DNA of 64,000 bases from an uncultured Sphingobacteriales bacterium (lineage in GTDB: Bacteria > Bacteroidota > Bacteroidia > Chitinophagales > Chitinophagaceae), in the NCBI GenBank assembly GCA_937991535.1, contig CALKHN010000112.1, positions 124,001 through 188,000 on the forward strand, read 5' to 3'. The notes beneath the pieces were generated by a model, which was given only the letters and a program-made list of their open reading frames with translations, was not told where the DNA came from and made no database searches. A program made the translations under genes and the position numbers. Each line of letters begins with the position of its first letter. Positions within the stretch are counted from its first letter, which is position 1. Below, one piece after another: positions 44,286 through 52,898 of this stretch.

Positions 44286-45776
44286 ATGTCAAAAAATATT
44301 ACCAAATATCTCTATGAAGAAATGGATAAGCAAGCCGGTCTTGAACACACATTTCACCGTACAAAAATAGTTGCTACTGTTGGGCCCGCGTGCGATACAT
44401 ATGACAAGTTACTGGAACTGGTAAAGGCAGGAGTAAATGTATTTCGTTTAAACTTTTCACACGGTGCGCACGAAGACAAGCTGGCTATTATCGGGCATAT
44501 CCGGAAGATCAATGAAAGAGAGCCTTACAATATCTGTATTTTAGGCGACCTGCAGGGTCCAAAGCTGAGGGTAGGCGAAATTGAAAATGGTTCATTGCCC
44601 GTTAGCGTTGGCGACATCCTTACATTCACCAACGAAAAATGTATTGGTAATAAAGAAAAAATATACGTTTCTTATCCCAATCTTGCGGGTGATGTGAAAA
44701 TAGGCAACAAAATTTTGATAGATGACGGGAAATTGGAGGTGCAGGTTACGGAGATCACAGAAAAAGGAGATGTGAAAGTAGTAGTTACTATGCCCGGTGT
44801 GCTGTTATCGAAAAAGGGAGTGAACCTGCCTGATACGAAAATATCATTGCCGGCACTAACCAAAAAAGATCTTGCCGACCTGGATTTTATGATTGAACAC
44901 GCGTTGGACTGGGTGGCACTTTCCTTTGTGCGAAAAGTTGATGATCTCAAGATCATAAGAGATATACTGGCAGAGCGGAAAAGCAAATGCAAGGTGATGG
45001 CCAAAATTGAAATGCCCGAAGCCATTGTAAACCTTCGCGAAATCATTCTTGAATCCGATGGTATTATGATTGCCCGCGGCGATCTTGGTGTGGAAATACC
45101 CGTTGAACAGGTTCCCCTGATACAAAAAGATATTATACGCAAATGCCTCCACAGGGGTAAACCGGTTATTGTAGCTACACAAATGATGGAAAGCATGATG
45201 GACCGCATTAAACCCAACCGTAGCGAGGCTACAGATGTAGCAAATGCGGTATTGGAAGGAGCAGATGCAGTGATGCTGAGCGGAGAAACAGCTATGGGTC
45301 AGCACCCTGTGCTGGTAGTGCAAACCATGCTTAAAATCATCCTGGAAGTAGAAAAAAAGGAATACCGTTATAACCGCGAAGAAGATCTTAAACCACAGCC
45401 GCATTCACCTTCCTTTCACAGCGATGCTATTTGCTACAATGCCTGCAAAATTGCAAGGGATGTAAATGCGGATGCCCTTATAGCAATGACACAAAGCGGA
45501 TACACGGCCTTTGTGGTAAGCAGTTACAGGCCTAAATCGCCGTTATATATTTTTACAAAAGAAAAATCGCTGGTGAACCAGCTTAGCCTGAGCTGGGGCG
45601 TAAGACCGTTTTTTTACAGCGAGGAGGAAAATATTGACCAGATCATTTTTGACCAGATACAAATTTTAAAAGGAAGAGGCTTTTTAAAAACGGGAGATAC
45701 TGTAGTAAATACCGGTAGTTTACCTGTTCATCTTCATTTACCTACCAACCTGCTTAAGATTACAAAAGTAGAGTAA
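44286..45776 (+). CDS. pyk: Pyruvate kinase
   Basis: A 496-residue enzyme with KIVATVGPA near the N-terminus, FRLNFSHG, the catalytic lysine in MAKIEMPEAI, and ARGDLGVEIP for Mg binding. The C-terminal allosteric domain is present. It converts phosphoenolpyruvate and ADP to pyruvate and ATP. The N-terminal 20 residues extend beyond E. coli PykF. Cotranscription with pfkA is likely. Confidence 0.96.
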   Translation: MSKNITKYLYEEMDKQAGLEHTFHRTKIVATVGPACDTYDKLLELVKAGVNVFRLNFSHGAHEDKLAIIGHIRKINEREPYNICILGDLQGPKLRVGEIENGSLPVSVGDILTFTNEKCIGNKEKIYVSYPNLAGDVKIGNKILIDDGKLEVQVTEITEKGDVKVVVTMPGVLLSKKGVNLPDTKISLPALTKKDLADLDFMIEHALDWVALSFVRKVDDLKIIRDILAERKSKCKVMAKIEMPEAIVNLREIILESDGIMIARGDLGVEIPVEQVPLIQKDIIRKCLHRGKPVIVATQMMESMMDRIKPNRSEATDVANAVLEGADAVMLSGETAMGQHPVLVVQTMLKIILEVEKKEYRYNREEDLKPQPHSPSFHSDAICYNACKIARDVNADALIAMTQSGYTAFVVSSYRPKSPLYIFTKEKSLVNQLSLSWGVRPFFYSEEENIDQIIFDQIQILKGRGFLKTGDTVVNTGSLPVHLHLPTNLLKITKVE

Positions 45777-45787
45777 GACCGGGGGGC

Positions 45788-45820
45788 GAGGTTGCAGGTT
45801 GCAGGTTTCAGGGTACAGGC
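45788..45820. repeat. Family C intergenic repeat
   Basis: GAGGTTGCAGGTTGCAGGTT followed by TCAGGGTACAGG. This is the reverse complement of the word at 32763-32797. Confidence 0.6.
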
Positions 45821-45864
45821 GATATCATCAATGCCGCGCTTCCTGCTTACAAGCATTTTATTAT

Positions 45865-46194
45865 ATGCGCACTATTGTATTGCTGTTGTTTTCTAACATC
45901 TTCATGACTATAGCATGGTATGGTCATTTAAAACATCAAAATGTTCCGCTGTGGAAAGCGATTGCAGTAAGCTGGGGTATTGCTTTTTTTGAATACTGCC
46001 TGCAGGTGCCCGCCAATCGTATTGGATACACCAGTGGATTCAGCGCTTTTCAGTTAAAGATTATACAGGAAGCCATAACACTGGTTGTATTTGTTGCCTT
46101 TGCTTTGTTATACCTGCACGAACCGATGCACTGGAAATATTTGCTGAGCTCTATTTGCCTTATGGGCGCTGTGTATTTTGCATTTATGAAATGA
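45865..46194 (+). CDS. DMT-superfamily small membrane protein (DUF486)
   Basis: A 109-residue protein with four hydrophobic helices. The start at ATG 45865 gives MRTIVLLLFSNIFMTIAWYG, the typical DUF486 entry; the frame opens 22 codons earlier within a repeat. The motif CLQVPANRIGY is strongly conserved in this family. Function is unknown; transport is inferred from the superfamily. Confidence 0.88.
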   Translation: MRTIVLLLFSNIFMTIAWYGHLKHQNVPLWKAIAVSWGIAFFEYCLQVPANRIGYTSGFSAFQLKIIQEAITLVVFVAFALLYLHEPMHWKYLLSSICLMGAVYFAFMK

Positions 46195-46242
46195 GGGGTG
46201 GCAATCAGATCGGCAGCATACCAACAAGGAGTTATTCGCAAC

Positions 46243-46301
46243 CACATTCCTACATTCCCACATTCCACATTTTCAAATTTTCAAATTTTCAAATTTTCAA
46301 A
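46243..46301. repeat. Family D repeat with tandem TTTTCAAA
   Basis: CATTCCCACATTCCACA leads into four perfect copies of TTTTCAAA at 46270-46301. A similar run of forms of CAAATTTCCACA lies at 60362-60415. The repeat directly abuts the stop codon of the S41 peptidase gene. Confidence 0.7.
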
Positions 46302-47645
46302 TTACCACATACTCCTTCTCTCTCCAACCGCTCCTTTAAATCTTTTTATATCTAATATGCTATTGCTGTTTTCCAGTTTAACTTCCTGTTGCGCACGGGG
46401 CGAGATACGTGAAAAAACACCATTGTTTATATAATGCAATGCACTTGCCAGGCAGCTTTCATTTACGTCGCCCCAGGGTTTATCCAATCCATCATCAACC
46501 ACGGCATCAGGCTGTAATCCATTGAAATAGTTACCCTCTCCGTTTTTATTTACGCTACGGAAGGACACAGGGAAAATGTACCAGTCTCCTACACCAATAT
46601 TAAAATAGCCCACAGGTTTTCCATGACTTGCCCTGCCAATGAGCTTTACATCCATATATGGTTTTAGACTATTAATCAGCAGTTCACTTGCGGACGCCGT
46701 ATTTTTGGTTATTATAAAAAAAATACGGCTAAGATTAAGCTGTCCCTTTTTTTGATAGTTGATTGTAGTGTCAAGAAGCGCACTGTAGTTATCGTTAAAT
46801 TTTTCCTGCAGCATAACACCGTCGTTACCCGCGGCAGGTACCAAATAATTTGCCAGTTCATTCTGAAGTTCTACATAGCCTCCCCCGTTGTACCGGAGGT
46901 CTATTACCATATCAGTAACCCCAGCGGCAGAAAACGTACTGAAAATATTGGCAAGCCGGCTTTTGATATTAACAATATTGCCTAAAAATGAATTATAGAC
47001 AAAGTACCCTGTTTTATTACCGCCATCGGTATATATGCTATCCAGAATAATGGGTTCATCCTGGTATGTTTTAGCAGTAAGTGCAATAACAACATCAGTA
47101 CCGTCAGGCTTTTTAAAAATAAAACTGGCGGAGGAGCTGTTAAATACAGCATTGGTAATACGTAATACAGTTGCATCCTCAGTATTCACGGCGGTATTAT
47201 TATTAACAGATACAATACGCCAGCCCCTTTCTATGCCCGCTGCAGCAGCAGGAGATGCAGGTTCAACATACGAAACCCGGAGGTCATTGTCAGACATGAA
47301 AAATATACCCAGTCCAAAATCGCCACTGATACCGGAACTTACATCGTCCCATTCATTCTTTTTTATAGCAAAACTCCAGCGGTCTACAGGATCACTAAAT
47401 CCAGGTTCAGTACTATATGGACGCAACGCCTTCATGATAGCGTCGGGATCGGCATAAGCGCTTGCATTAAAATCAGAAGGAAGATTTTTATTCCATAAAT
47501 AAAGATCTTTTGCATAATTCCATGCACTATCTTTTATCTTATCGTCTGCAGTGGTATTACCTGAATTGTTATTTTCTTTTTTACAGCCGAAAAAAGAAAA
47601 CATACAGCCTGAAAAGAAAAGTAAAGCAATGTTTTTCAAATTCAT
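46302..47645 (-). CDS. S41 family peptidase, PDZ-containing lipoprotein
   Basis: A 447-residue exported protease with a lipoprotein signal (FFGC, lipid Cys at residue 21). A PDZ-like domain covers about residues 105-185 (GLGIFFM; ERGWRIVSVN). The S41 core follows with DLRYNGGGYVELQN, KNTASASELLINSLKPY holding the catalytic serine, and GRASHGKPVGY with the catalytic lysine. It lacks the DUF3340 tail of the Prc protein at the window start. The C-terminal residues run into a repeat and may be repeat-derived. Confidence 0.9.
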   Translation of the reverse strand: MNLKNIALLFFSGCMFSFFGCKKENNNSGNTTADDKIKDSAWNYAKDLYLWNKNLPSDFNASAYADPDAIMKALRPYSTEPGFSDPVDRWSFAIKKNEWDDVSSGISGDFGLGIFFMSDNDLRVSYVEPASPAAAAGIERGWRIVSVNNNTAVNTEDATVLRITNAVFNSSSASFIFKKPDGTDVVIALTAKTYQDEPIILDSIYTDGGNKTGYFVYNSFLGNIVNIKSRLANIFSTFSAAGVTDMVIDLRYNGGGYVELQNELANYLVPAAGNDGVMLQEKFNDNYSALLDTTINYQKKGQLNLSRIFFIITKNTASASELLINSLKPYMDVKLIGRASHGKPVGYFNIGVGDWYIFPVSFRSVNKNGEGNYFNGLQPDAVVDDGLDKPWGDVNESCLASALHYINNGVFSRISPRAQQEVKLENSNSILDIKRFKGAVGERRSMW

Positions 47646-47786
47646 ATTTCTGCTATTGAGGTTTGGAACAGAAGGTGTACAACGGCAACGGCAAAATACC
47701 TCCTGAAATTACGTATTTAGAGGGTATACAGTTGCTCAAAACTTTACCCTTAACATTTATTTCCCAAAAATTAACGTTGGCTAACA

Positions 47787-48254
47787 CTAAAAATTAACAT
47801 TGCAGTTTATCCAGCCGGCATCAAAGTGTGCATTGTATTTTTTATAGAATTGTATGGCAGATTCGTTCCAGTCTAATACCTGCCACATCACGCCCGTAAA
47901 CTTTTTTACCCTGGCTTCCTCCAGCAAACGGTCAAACAACATTTGGCCGATTCCCCTTCCCCTCCATTCACTCGTAACAATAATATCTTCCAGGTACATT
48001 CGCTGACCTTTCCAGGTAGAATAACGGATATAATACAATGCAAATGCTACAATTTCACTCCCACCGTTTCCTTCCAACGAAGTTTCTGCTACGAAAGCCC
48101 ACCATACCGGGTTATCCCCAAAACCACTTTCAACAAAATGCTCAGCATCAACCGTTACTTCCTGTGGCGCTTTCTCAAATTCTGCCAGTTCATGCACCAG
48201 TTCCATGAGCCTTGTGCAATCTTCCTTTACTGCGGGTCTTATTATTATACTCAT
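47787..48254 (-). CDS. GNAT acetyltransferase, SSAT-like
   Basis: A 155-residue protein starting MSIIIRPAVKEDC. YYIRYSTWKGQRMYLEDIIV and WRGRGIGQMLFDRL match the spermidine/spermine N1-acetyltransferase and thialysine acetyltransferase group. The acetyl-CoA loop is RGRGIG. It probably acetylates a diamine or polyamine. It lies upstream of and in the same direction as the S41 gene. Confidence 0.88.
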   Translation of the reverse strand: MSIIIRPAVKEDCTRLMELVHELAEFEKAPQEVTVDAEHFVESGFGDNPVWWAFVAETSLEGNGGSEIVAFALYYIRYSTWKGQRMYLEDIIVTSEWRGRGIGQMLFDRLLEEARVKKFTGVMWQVLDWNESAIQFYKKYNAHFDAGWINCNVNF

Positions 48255-48278
48255 GCTTAGTTGATATTGATTGATTGA

Positions 48279-48390
48279 GGCTTTCAGCAGTCAGCGGTCA
48301 GCCGTGAGCAGTCAGCCAATAGTATAAAAGCACTCTTTCACGTCTCACTTCTCTCGTCTCACTACTCACTTCTCACCACCCCCTCTCCCC
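48279..48390. repeat. Family A and E repeats
   Basis: Family A words at 48279-48320 (GCAGTCAGCGGTCAGCC) are followed by family E words at 48337-48390 (TCTCACTACTCACTTCTCACC). They end at the stop codon of the serine hydrolase gene. Confidence 0.65.
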
Positions 48391-50198
48391 TACTTCCGCT
48401 TCGCTTTAAATGTGCCATTGGGCTGAATAAAACGCATACCTGTTACGTTATCACCCGTTACATCAAATTTAACACTGTACCCTTCAAGCACTTTCAGTTT
48501 AAAGGTATGATCACCCAATGCTATGGTTTCATATTCGGGCTGACCGGGAACAAATACAAATAAAGTTTCTCCTTTAAGATAAACCTTCGTTGTCATACCG
48601 CCCAACTCATATTCACCCACATATTTTTGAAGCTTTTCTTTGCTTATGGATCTGGCTATGGGCTTATACACAAATTCAACTGGTTTTACGGAAGGTTCCA
48701 GTGTCAAATTCAAACTTCCAATCTTACCGTCATCCCTGGTTGCAAAATTTAAAACCGTACCCCCGGAAGAAGTATCCAGCCCCTCCTCTTTGTCAAAACC
48801 TTTTATTTCAAACACATCGTAATGATAATGACGCAGCCACAAAGAGTCTTTATTTGTTTTGGCAAAAAGAGAATCATTTCTCTGGTATATTTCCACGTTG
48901 CCGTAACCGGGATTGTTAAATACACCCTCATAATCTTTAAGTGGATGAGAAGGTTTAGTACCTGCCACACGATTAGACGTTTTATTCTTTTCTGCTTCCT
49001 TTGCCCGCAGCGTGGCTTTGGCGGCTGCCAGCTTAAGCTCGTTGCTCCAGTTCCTGTACTGCAGTTTCAGCATCCGGTCGGCAATTAAATTACGCGCAGC
49101 AGAAGGTATGGCAGACCCATTTTGATTGGTAAGCACAACAATTCCGATACTATCGGAGGGAAAAAAACTGGTGCTCGCAGAAAACCCGTCAATATTGCCT
49201 CCATGCTCCACGCGGTAATGCCCACGGTAGGAAGTGAGAAACCATGCCAGTCCGTAGTTCGAAAAATAAATATCCGGGCTTTCCTTTTCCGGTAACGCCC
49301 CGCCTACAGCCATTTGAGCGCTGATAGCTTCCCGTGTATACGATTCGGGGATGATTTCTTTACCATTGAATTTTCCATTGTTTATCCAGGTTATTATCCA
49401 GTTGGCCATTTCCGTAACACTGCTGTTGATGCTGCCCGCCGGGCCCATGCCGTCAATATTAAAATAGTCAAGCTGTTTAATACTGCTGTCTTTTTTTAAA
49501 CTATAGCCGAGGGAAGCGTCATCGTCCTGCTCCATATTTTTTACACTCAGGTTGGAGCGGCTCATACCAAGAGGGGTAAATATTTTTCCCTTTATATTTT
49601 CTTCCCACGATTTGCCGGTTATTTTTTCAGTGATCATGCCCTGGGTAAGGAACATAAAATTATTATACTGCCATCTTTCTCTTATACCTGTATTGGGCTC
49701 CAGGTATTGTATGCGTTGCCGTAAGCTATCGCGCGAAGCAGTGGGAAACAGGTACCACGAATAATCGTGACGGGGCAGGCCGGTACGATGTGTCATCATA
49801 TCACGCACGGTGATCTTTTCATTCATATCGCTATTAAAGAAATGCAATGCCGGTAAGTATTCCGTTGCTTTCTTATCCAGTGATAGTTTTCCATCTTTTT
49901 CCAGCATGCCCAGCAGGGAAGCAGTAAAGGCTTTGGTGCAGGAGCCTATAGCAAAAAGCGTATTGGGTGTAACCGGTTTTTTGGCGGCATAGTCCCGATA
50001 GCCAAACCCTTTGCTATAGACTACTTTATTTTTTTCTACAACAGCCACGGCAAATCCCGCGGCGTTCCAGTCTTTCAGCAATTTTTCAAGGGCCGTATCC
50101 AACCCGGAAAGCCGTTTATCGGGTTGTATTTTACTTTTTTGCGCAGTGGCAAATACAGAAAACAGGAGTATAAAGGAAAGAGGGATCAGTCTTTTCAT
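48390..50198 (-). CDS. Secreted serine hydrolase, beta-lactamase (class C) family with DUF3471
   Basis: A 602-residue protein started at ATG 50198 (MKRLIPLSFILLFSVFATAQ); an upstream in-frame ATG adds 20 residues without signal function. The SxxK motif is SCTK at 86-89, with YNN later as YxN. The C-terminal third is a DUF3471 beta-barrel-like domain. Such proteins are peptidases, esterases or amidases of the periplasm; true beta-lactamase activity is not implied. It is 56 bp from the PLP lyase gene, in the same direction. Confidence 0.88.
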   Translation of the reverse strand: MKRLIPLSFILLFSVFATAQKSKIQPDKRLSGLDTALEKLLKDWNAAGFAVAVVEKNKVVYSKGFGYRDYAAKKPVTPNTLFAIGSCTKAFTASLLGMLEKDGKLSLDKKATEYLPALHFFNSDMNEKITVRDMMTHRTGLPRHDYSWYLFPTASRDSLRQRIQYLEPNTGIRERWQYNNFMFLTQGMITEKITGKSWEENIKGKIFTPLGMSRSNLSVKNMEQDDDASLGYSLKKDSSIKQLDYFNIDGMGPAGSINSSVTEMANWIITWINNGKFNGKEIIPESYTREAISAQMAVGGALPEKESPDIYFSNYGLAWFLTSYRGHYRVEHGGNIDGFSASTSFFPSDSIGIVVLTNQNGSAIPSAARNLIADRMLKLQYRNWSNELKLAAAKATLRAKEAEKNKTSNRVAGTKPSHPLKDYEGVFNNPGYGNVEIYQRNDSLFAKTNKDSLWLRHYHYDVFEIKGFDKEEGLDTSSGGTVLNFATRDDGKIGSLNLTLEPSVKPVEFVYKPIARSISKEKLQKYVGEYELGGMTTKVYLKGETLFVFVPGQPEYETIALGDHTFKLKVLEGYSVKFDVTGDNVTGMRFIQPNGTFKAKRK

Positions 50199-50254
50199 AA
50201 CAGCATGTTTTGAACAAATTAAATTATGGCAGCTTAAATAAATGTGCAGGAAAA

Positions 50255-51481
50255 TCATTTCAACGCCTGTTCCAGGTCGCTAAGGATATCTTCTATATTT
50301 TCCATGCCCACGCTCATGCGAATCAGTCCATCGGTTATGCCATACCGTTCTCTTTGCTCTTTAGGTACGCTGTAATGTGTCATAGAGGCTGGATGCGATA
50401 ACAAAGTATCACAGGTACCAAGCGATACTGTTCGTGTACACAATTGTAATTTATTCATGAAGTTAATGCCCGACTGTAAACCACCTTTCAGCTCAAAACT
50501 CATCATAGCGCCGGGATGCCGCATTTGCTTTCTGGCTACCGTGTAGTCCGGATGAGATGTCAATCCGTTATAGTTTACCGAGGCCACTGCTTTATGTGTA
50601 CTTAGCAGCGCGGCCACCTTTTCGGCATTGCCGCAGTGCCTTTCCATTCTCACCTCAAGGGTTTTCATGCCATTCACCAGCAAAAAAGCATCAAAAGGAC
50701 TGCTGCTGCCGCCCAGGGCTTTATACACTTTGTACGCCTTACCCTTCATAAAGGAAATATCCCTGCTCATAAACACGCCACCGATAGCAGTGCCATGCCC
50801 GTTAAGAAATTTGGTGGTAGAATGAATGACAAAATCAACACCATACTTAAAGGGTTGCTGAAGATAAGGCGTTGCAAAAGTATTATCGCAGGCAATGATC
50901 TTGCCGTATTGTTTGCCCAGTTCAGTTAACGCTTCAATATCTACACATTGAATAGTAGGGTTGGCAGGCGTTTCAAGATATATCATCTTTATGGCAGGAT
51001 GCTTCTTCAGCATGTCTTCTGCTATATTAAGATCCCGCAAGTCGGCGATCACCGCCTCTACACCGAAGGTGGGCAACAGTGTATTCATCTGCTCCTGCGT
51101 GCCACCGTAAAGGGAGTAATGTGATAAAATTTTATCGCCGGCTTTTAAAGTACTCATCATCAAGGTACTGACGGCTGCCATACCTGAGGATTGTAAATAC
51201 GCCTTTAAAACAAGGGGATTACCGTACTCGTCTGTAAGGCCAAAAGATTCCATGGCAGCGATCTTTTCTTCGGCTTCATGAAAGGTGGGATTGCCCCAGC
51301 GGGTATAGATATAGCCCGGCTCTTTGCCGCTAAAACGGCGCATGCCCTGTTCGGCATCATCATATACAAAAGTAGAAGTAGCATATACCGGGGTAAGATG
51401 AGCATAATTCGGATCCTGCCGGTGGCCGGCATGTATAGCTAATGAACTAAAACCTGTGAAGGGAAACATTTTATCTGACAT
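50255..51481 (-). CDS. Cys/Met metabolism PLP-dependent enzyme, methionine gamma-lyase-like
   Basis: A 408-residue PLP enzyme with HAGHRQDPNYAHLTPVYATS at the N-terminus, YSLYGGT, ANPTIQCVD, and the PLP lysine in IHSTTKFLNGHGTAIGG. This is the gamma family of trans-sulfuration enzymes. The sequence fits methionine gamma-lyase or cystathionine gamma-synthase; I favour the lyase from the ADPNYxxxxPPIY-like start, with low certainty. No riboswitch is evident upstream. Confidence 0.85.
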   Translation of the reverse strand: MSDKMFPFTGFSSLAIHAGHRQDPNYAHLTPVYATSTFVYDDAEQGMRRFSGKEPGYIYTRWGNPTFHEAEEKIAAMESFGLTDEYGNPLVLKAYLQSSGMAAVSTLMMSTLKAGDKILSHYSLYGGTQEQMNTLLPTFGVEAVIADLRDLNIAEDMLKKHPAIKMIYLETPANPTIQCVDIEALTELGKQYGKIIACDNTFATPYLQQPFKYGVDFVIHSTTKFLNGHGTAIGGVFMSRDISFMKGKAYKVYKALGGSSSPFDAFLLVNGMKTLEVRMERHCGNAEKVAALLSTHKAVASVNYNGLTSHPDYTVARKQMRHPGAMMSFELKGGLQSGINFMNKLQLCTRTVSLGTCDTLLSHPASMTHYSVPKEQRERYGITDGLIRMSVGMENIEDILSDLEQALK

Positions 51482-51670
51482 ACTGAATTAGAATTAAAAT
51501 AATCGAAGTGTAGGTGGCCGATTGTCAAAATTACGTGAAAAGAATAAGTAAACCGCTGAGTAAAAAGATAAGTAGCATTCATCTGTACCTGGATTTACCC
51601 GGCAGCATCAAGGTTGTTTCACTAAAATGTTTAATGCGCAAGCACCATTTCTTAGCTGTTTGTACAGCCC

Positions 51671-51702
51671 AAAAAAAACCCACTGCCTATGTCAGTGGGT
51701 TT
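51671..51702 (-). terminator. Intrinsic terminator of the azurin-like gene
   Basis: On the minus strand, arms AAACCCACTG and CAGTGGGTTT (51676-51685 and 51693-51702) surround a 7-base loop and are followed by eight Ts. This is a strong terminator for transcription from 52261. Confidence 0.85.
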
Positions 51703-51706
51703 GCAC

Positions 51707-51724
51707 AACCCGGCGAACCGGGTT
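51707..51724 (-). repeat. Second hairpin with TTCG loop before the terminator
   Basis: AACCCGG, loop TTCG on the minus strand, then CCGGGTT. It lies 18 bp after the azurin stop and just before the intrinsic terminator, giving twin stem-loops at the mRNA 3' end. It may protect the transcript. Confidence 0.6.
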
Positions 51725-51742
51725 TCAAAATCATTTCAAAAA

Positions 51743-52261
51743 TTATTCTACGATGAAATCGCCTTTCATGAAACCATAGTGTCCGGGGAAACTGCATATA
51801 AAAGGATAAGTACCTGCAGCAGGAGCTGTAAACTCAATGGTAACACTTTCGCCGCCACCAATAATTTTGGTATGCGCAATTACATTTGCGCTTTCTGATT
51901 CGGGGAAATAATCATTTGCTTTTGCTTCAACAGCTTTCGCAGCAAAAGCAGCAACATCTGTTCCGGGCTTTAAGATTACAACGTTATGTCCCATTGCCTC
52001 TTTGGATAGTTTACCAGAATGATGAAGCGTAAGTGTAACTTTTTGACCGGCTTTTGCCCTGAGCTCTGTTTTGTCAAATTTCATTACATCGTTTCCTGTA
52101 ATTTCAAGCGTTACACCTTCGGCTGCAGGTGTTGCAGCAGGTGTTTCTGCTTTTTGTTCTTCAGCAGCAGGTTGTTCAGACGTTTTTGATGATTCATCTC
52201 CACCACCGCATGCAGCCAGACTAACCACGCCGGCGATCAGTACATACTTAATAATTTTCAT
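51743..52261 (-). CDS. Azurin-like copper lipoprotein
   Basis: A 172-residue exported cupredoxin. ATG 52261 gives a lipoprotein signal ending SLAAC with lipid Cys18. A low-complexity E/A/P linker (about 23-48) precedes the cupredoxin domain. Copper ligands H92 (MGHNVV), C156, H161 and M165 (CSFPGHYGFMKG) are all present with azurin spacing. It should carry electrons in the periplasm, bound to a membrane. A promoter and a twin-hairpin terminator frame it as a single gene. Confidence 0.93.
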   Translation of the reverse strand: MKIIKYVLIAGVVSLAACGGGDESSKTSEQPAAEEQKAETPAATPAAEGVTLEITGNDVMKFDKTELRAKAGQKVTLTLHHSGKLSKEAMGHNVVILKPGTDVAAFAAKAVEAKANDYFPESESANVIAHTKIIGGGESVTIEFTAPAAGTYPFICSFPGHYGFMKGDFIVE

Positions 52262-52279
52262 GATATTTAAATTTTTTTG

Positions 52280-52287
52280 CAAAGGTA
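52280..52287 (-). promoter_or_regulatory. -7 element of the azurin-like gene
   Basis: TACCTTTG on the minus strand, a full TAnnTTTG match, 18 bp before the ATG at 52261. TTG triplets lie 16 and 23 bp upstream. Confidence 0.55.
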
Positions 52288-52324
52288 CAGAGCAAATCCA
52301 GAACAAAAAACAAAATATCAGAAA

Positions 52325-52795
52325 TTAATGTACATTGAAAGCCTTCTGCACCGACTGGAGGTTTTTCAGGTCTACACCTTTATGCAATGCTAATCTCGTT
52401 GCATCAATCAGAATAACTTTTGCGGAAACCGTTTGTCCGGGAGGGTTGATGGGATTGCCCGATAATGCGCTCATATCAATGCTAATATACCCTTCTCCGT
52501 GAATAGCGCCATACGTAATGCCATCAAACACCTGCGGAAGCGCTTCATAATAAGAAGTACCGGAAAACGAAAGGTATACCAATACCGCTCCATCCTGGTA
52601 AACAACATTATCCAGTTCAGGAATATCCAGTTCGGCAGAATAACTTTCCCCGCCATTCGTAGTGGTCCAATCGCCGGGAACAATATTGTATACTGCCGAA
52701 AATGCCTGGTCTACCTTTTGCACCTCGGTAACTTCTTTCGTGCAGGAAGAAAAAATTAAAAGTGCCAGCGCCGAAAGTAAAAACAATCTTTTCAT
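52325..52795 (-). CDS. Lipoprotein of unknown function
   Basis: A 156-residue protein with a clear lipoprotein signal MKRLFLLSALALLIFSSC (lipid Cys18). The mature part is beta-rich with no motif I recognise: WTTTNGGESYSAELDIPELD and VLVYLSFSGTSYYEALPQ. Similar small lipoproteins are common in Chitinophagaceae. It precedes the azurin-like gene by 63 bp, but that gene has its own promoter. Confidence 0.75.
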   Translation of the reverse strand: MKRLFLLSALALLIFSSCTKEVTEVQKVDQAFSAVYNIVPGDWTTTNGGESYSAELDIPELDNVVYQDGAVLVYLSFSGTSYYEALPQVFDGITYGAIHGEGYISIDMSALSGNPINPPGQTVSAKVILIDATRLALHKGVDLKNLQSVQKAFNVH

Positions 52796-52835
52796 AACAT
52801 AATTTTTAAGTTAACGAAGTAATACAAGTGTTTGT

Positions 52836-52843
52836 TACATTTG
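52836..52843 (+). promoter_or_regulatory. Candidate -7 element for the arginine deiminase gene
   Basis: TACATTTG is a full consensus match, 55 bp before ATG 52899. It lies between divergent genes. No clear -33 TTG is seen. Confidence 0.45.
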
Positions 52844-52898
52844 GTAAATAAGACAAATATTATTACCCGGAGTTTAAAAGACATTTATATTCCATCTT

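Noticed and set aside
44856..45404. Long minus-strand frame opposite pyk
   Set aside because: It is antisense to a certain gene, is rich in H, F and C from reverse codons, and matches no family.
46270..46301. CRISPR array suggested by four regular repeats
   Set aside because: Units are 8 bp in direct tandem with no spacers; it is a simple tandem repeat.
51482..51742. SAM-type riboswitch upstream of the methionine gamma-lyase-like gene
   Set aside because: No conserved riboswitch core is seen between the gene start and the azurin terminator.
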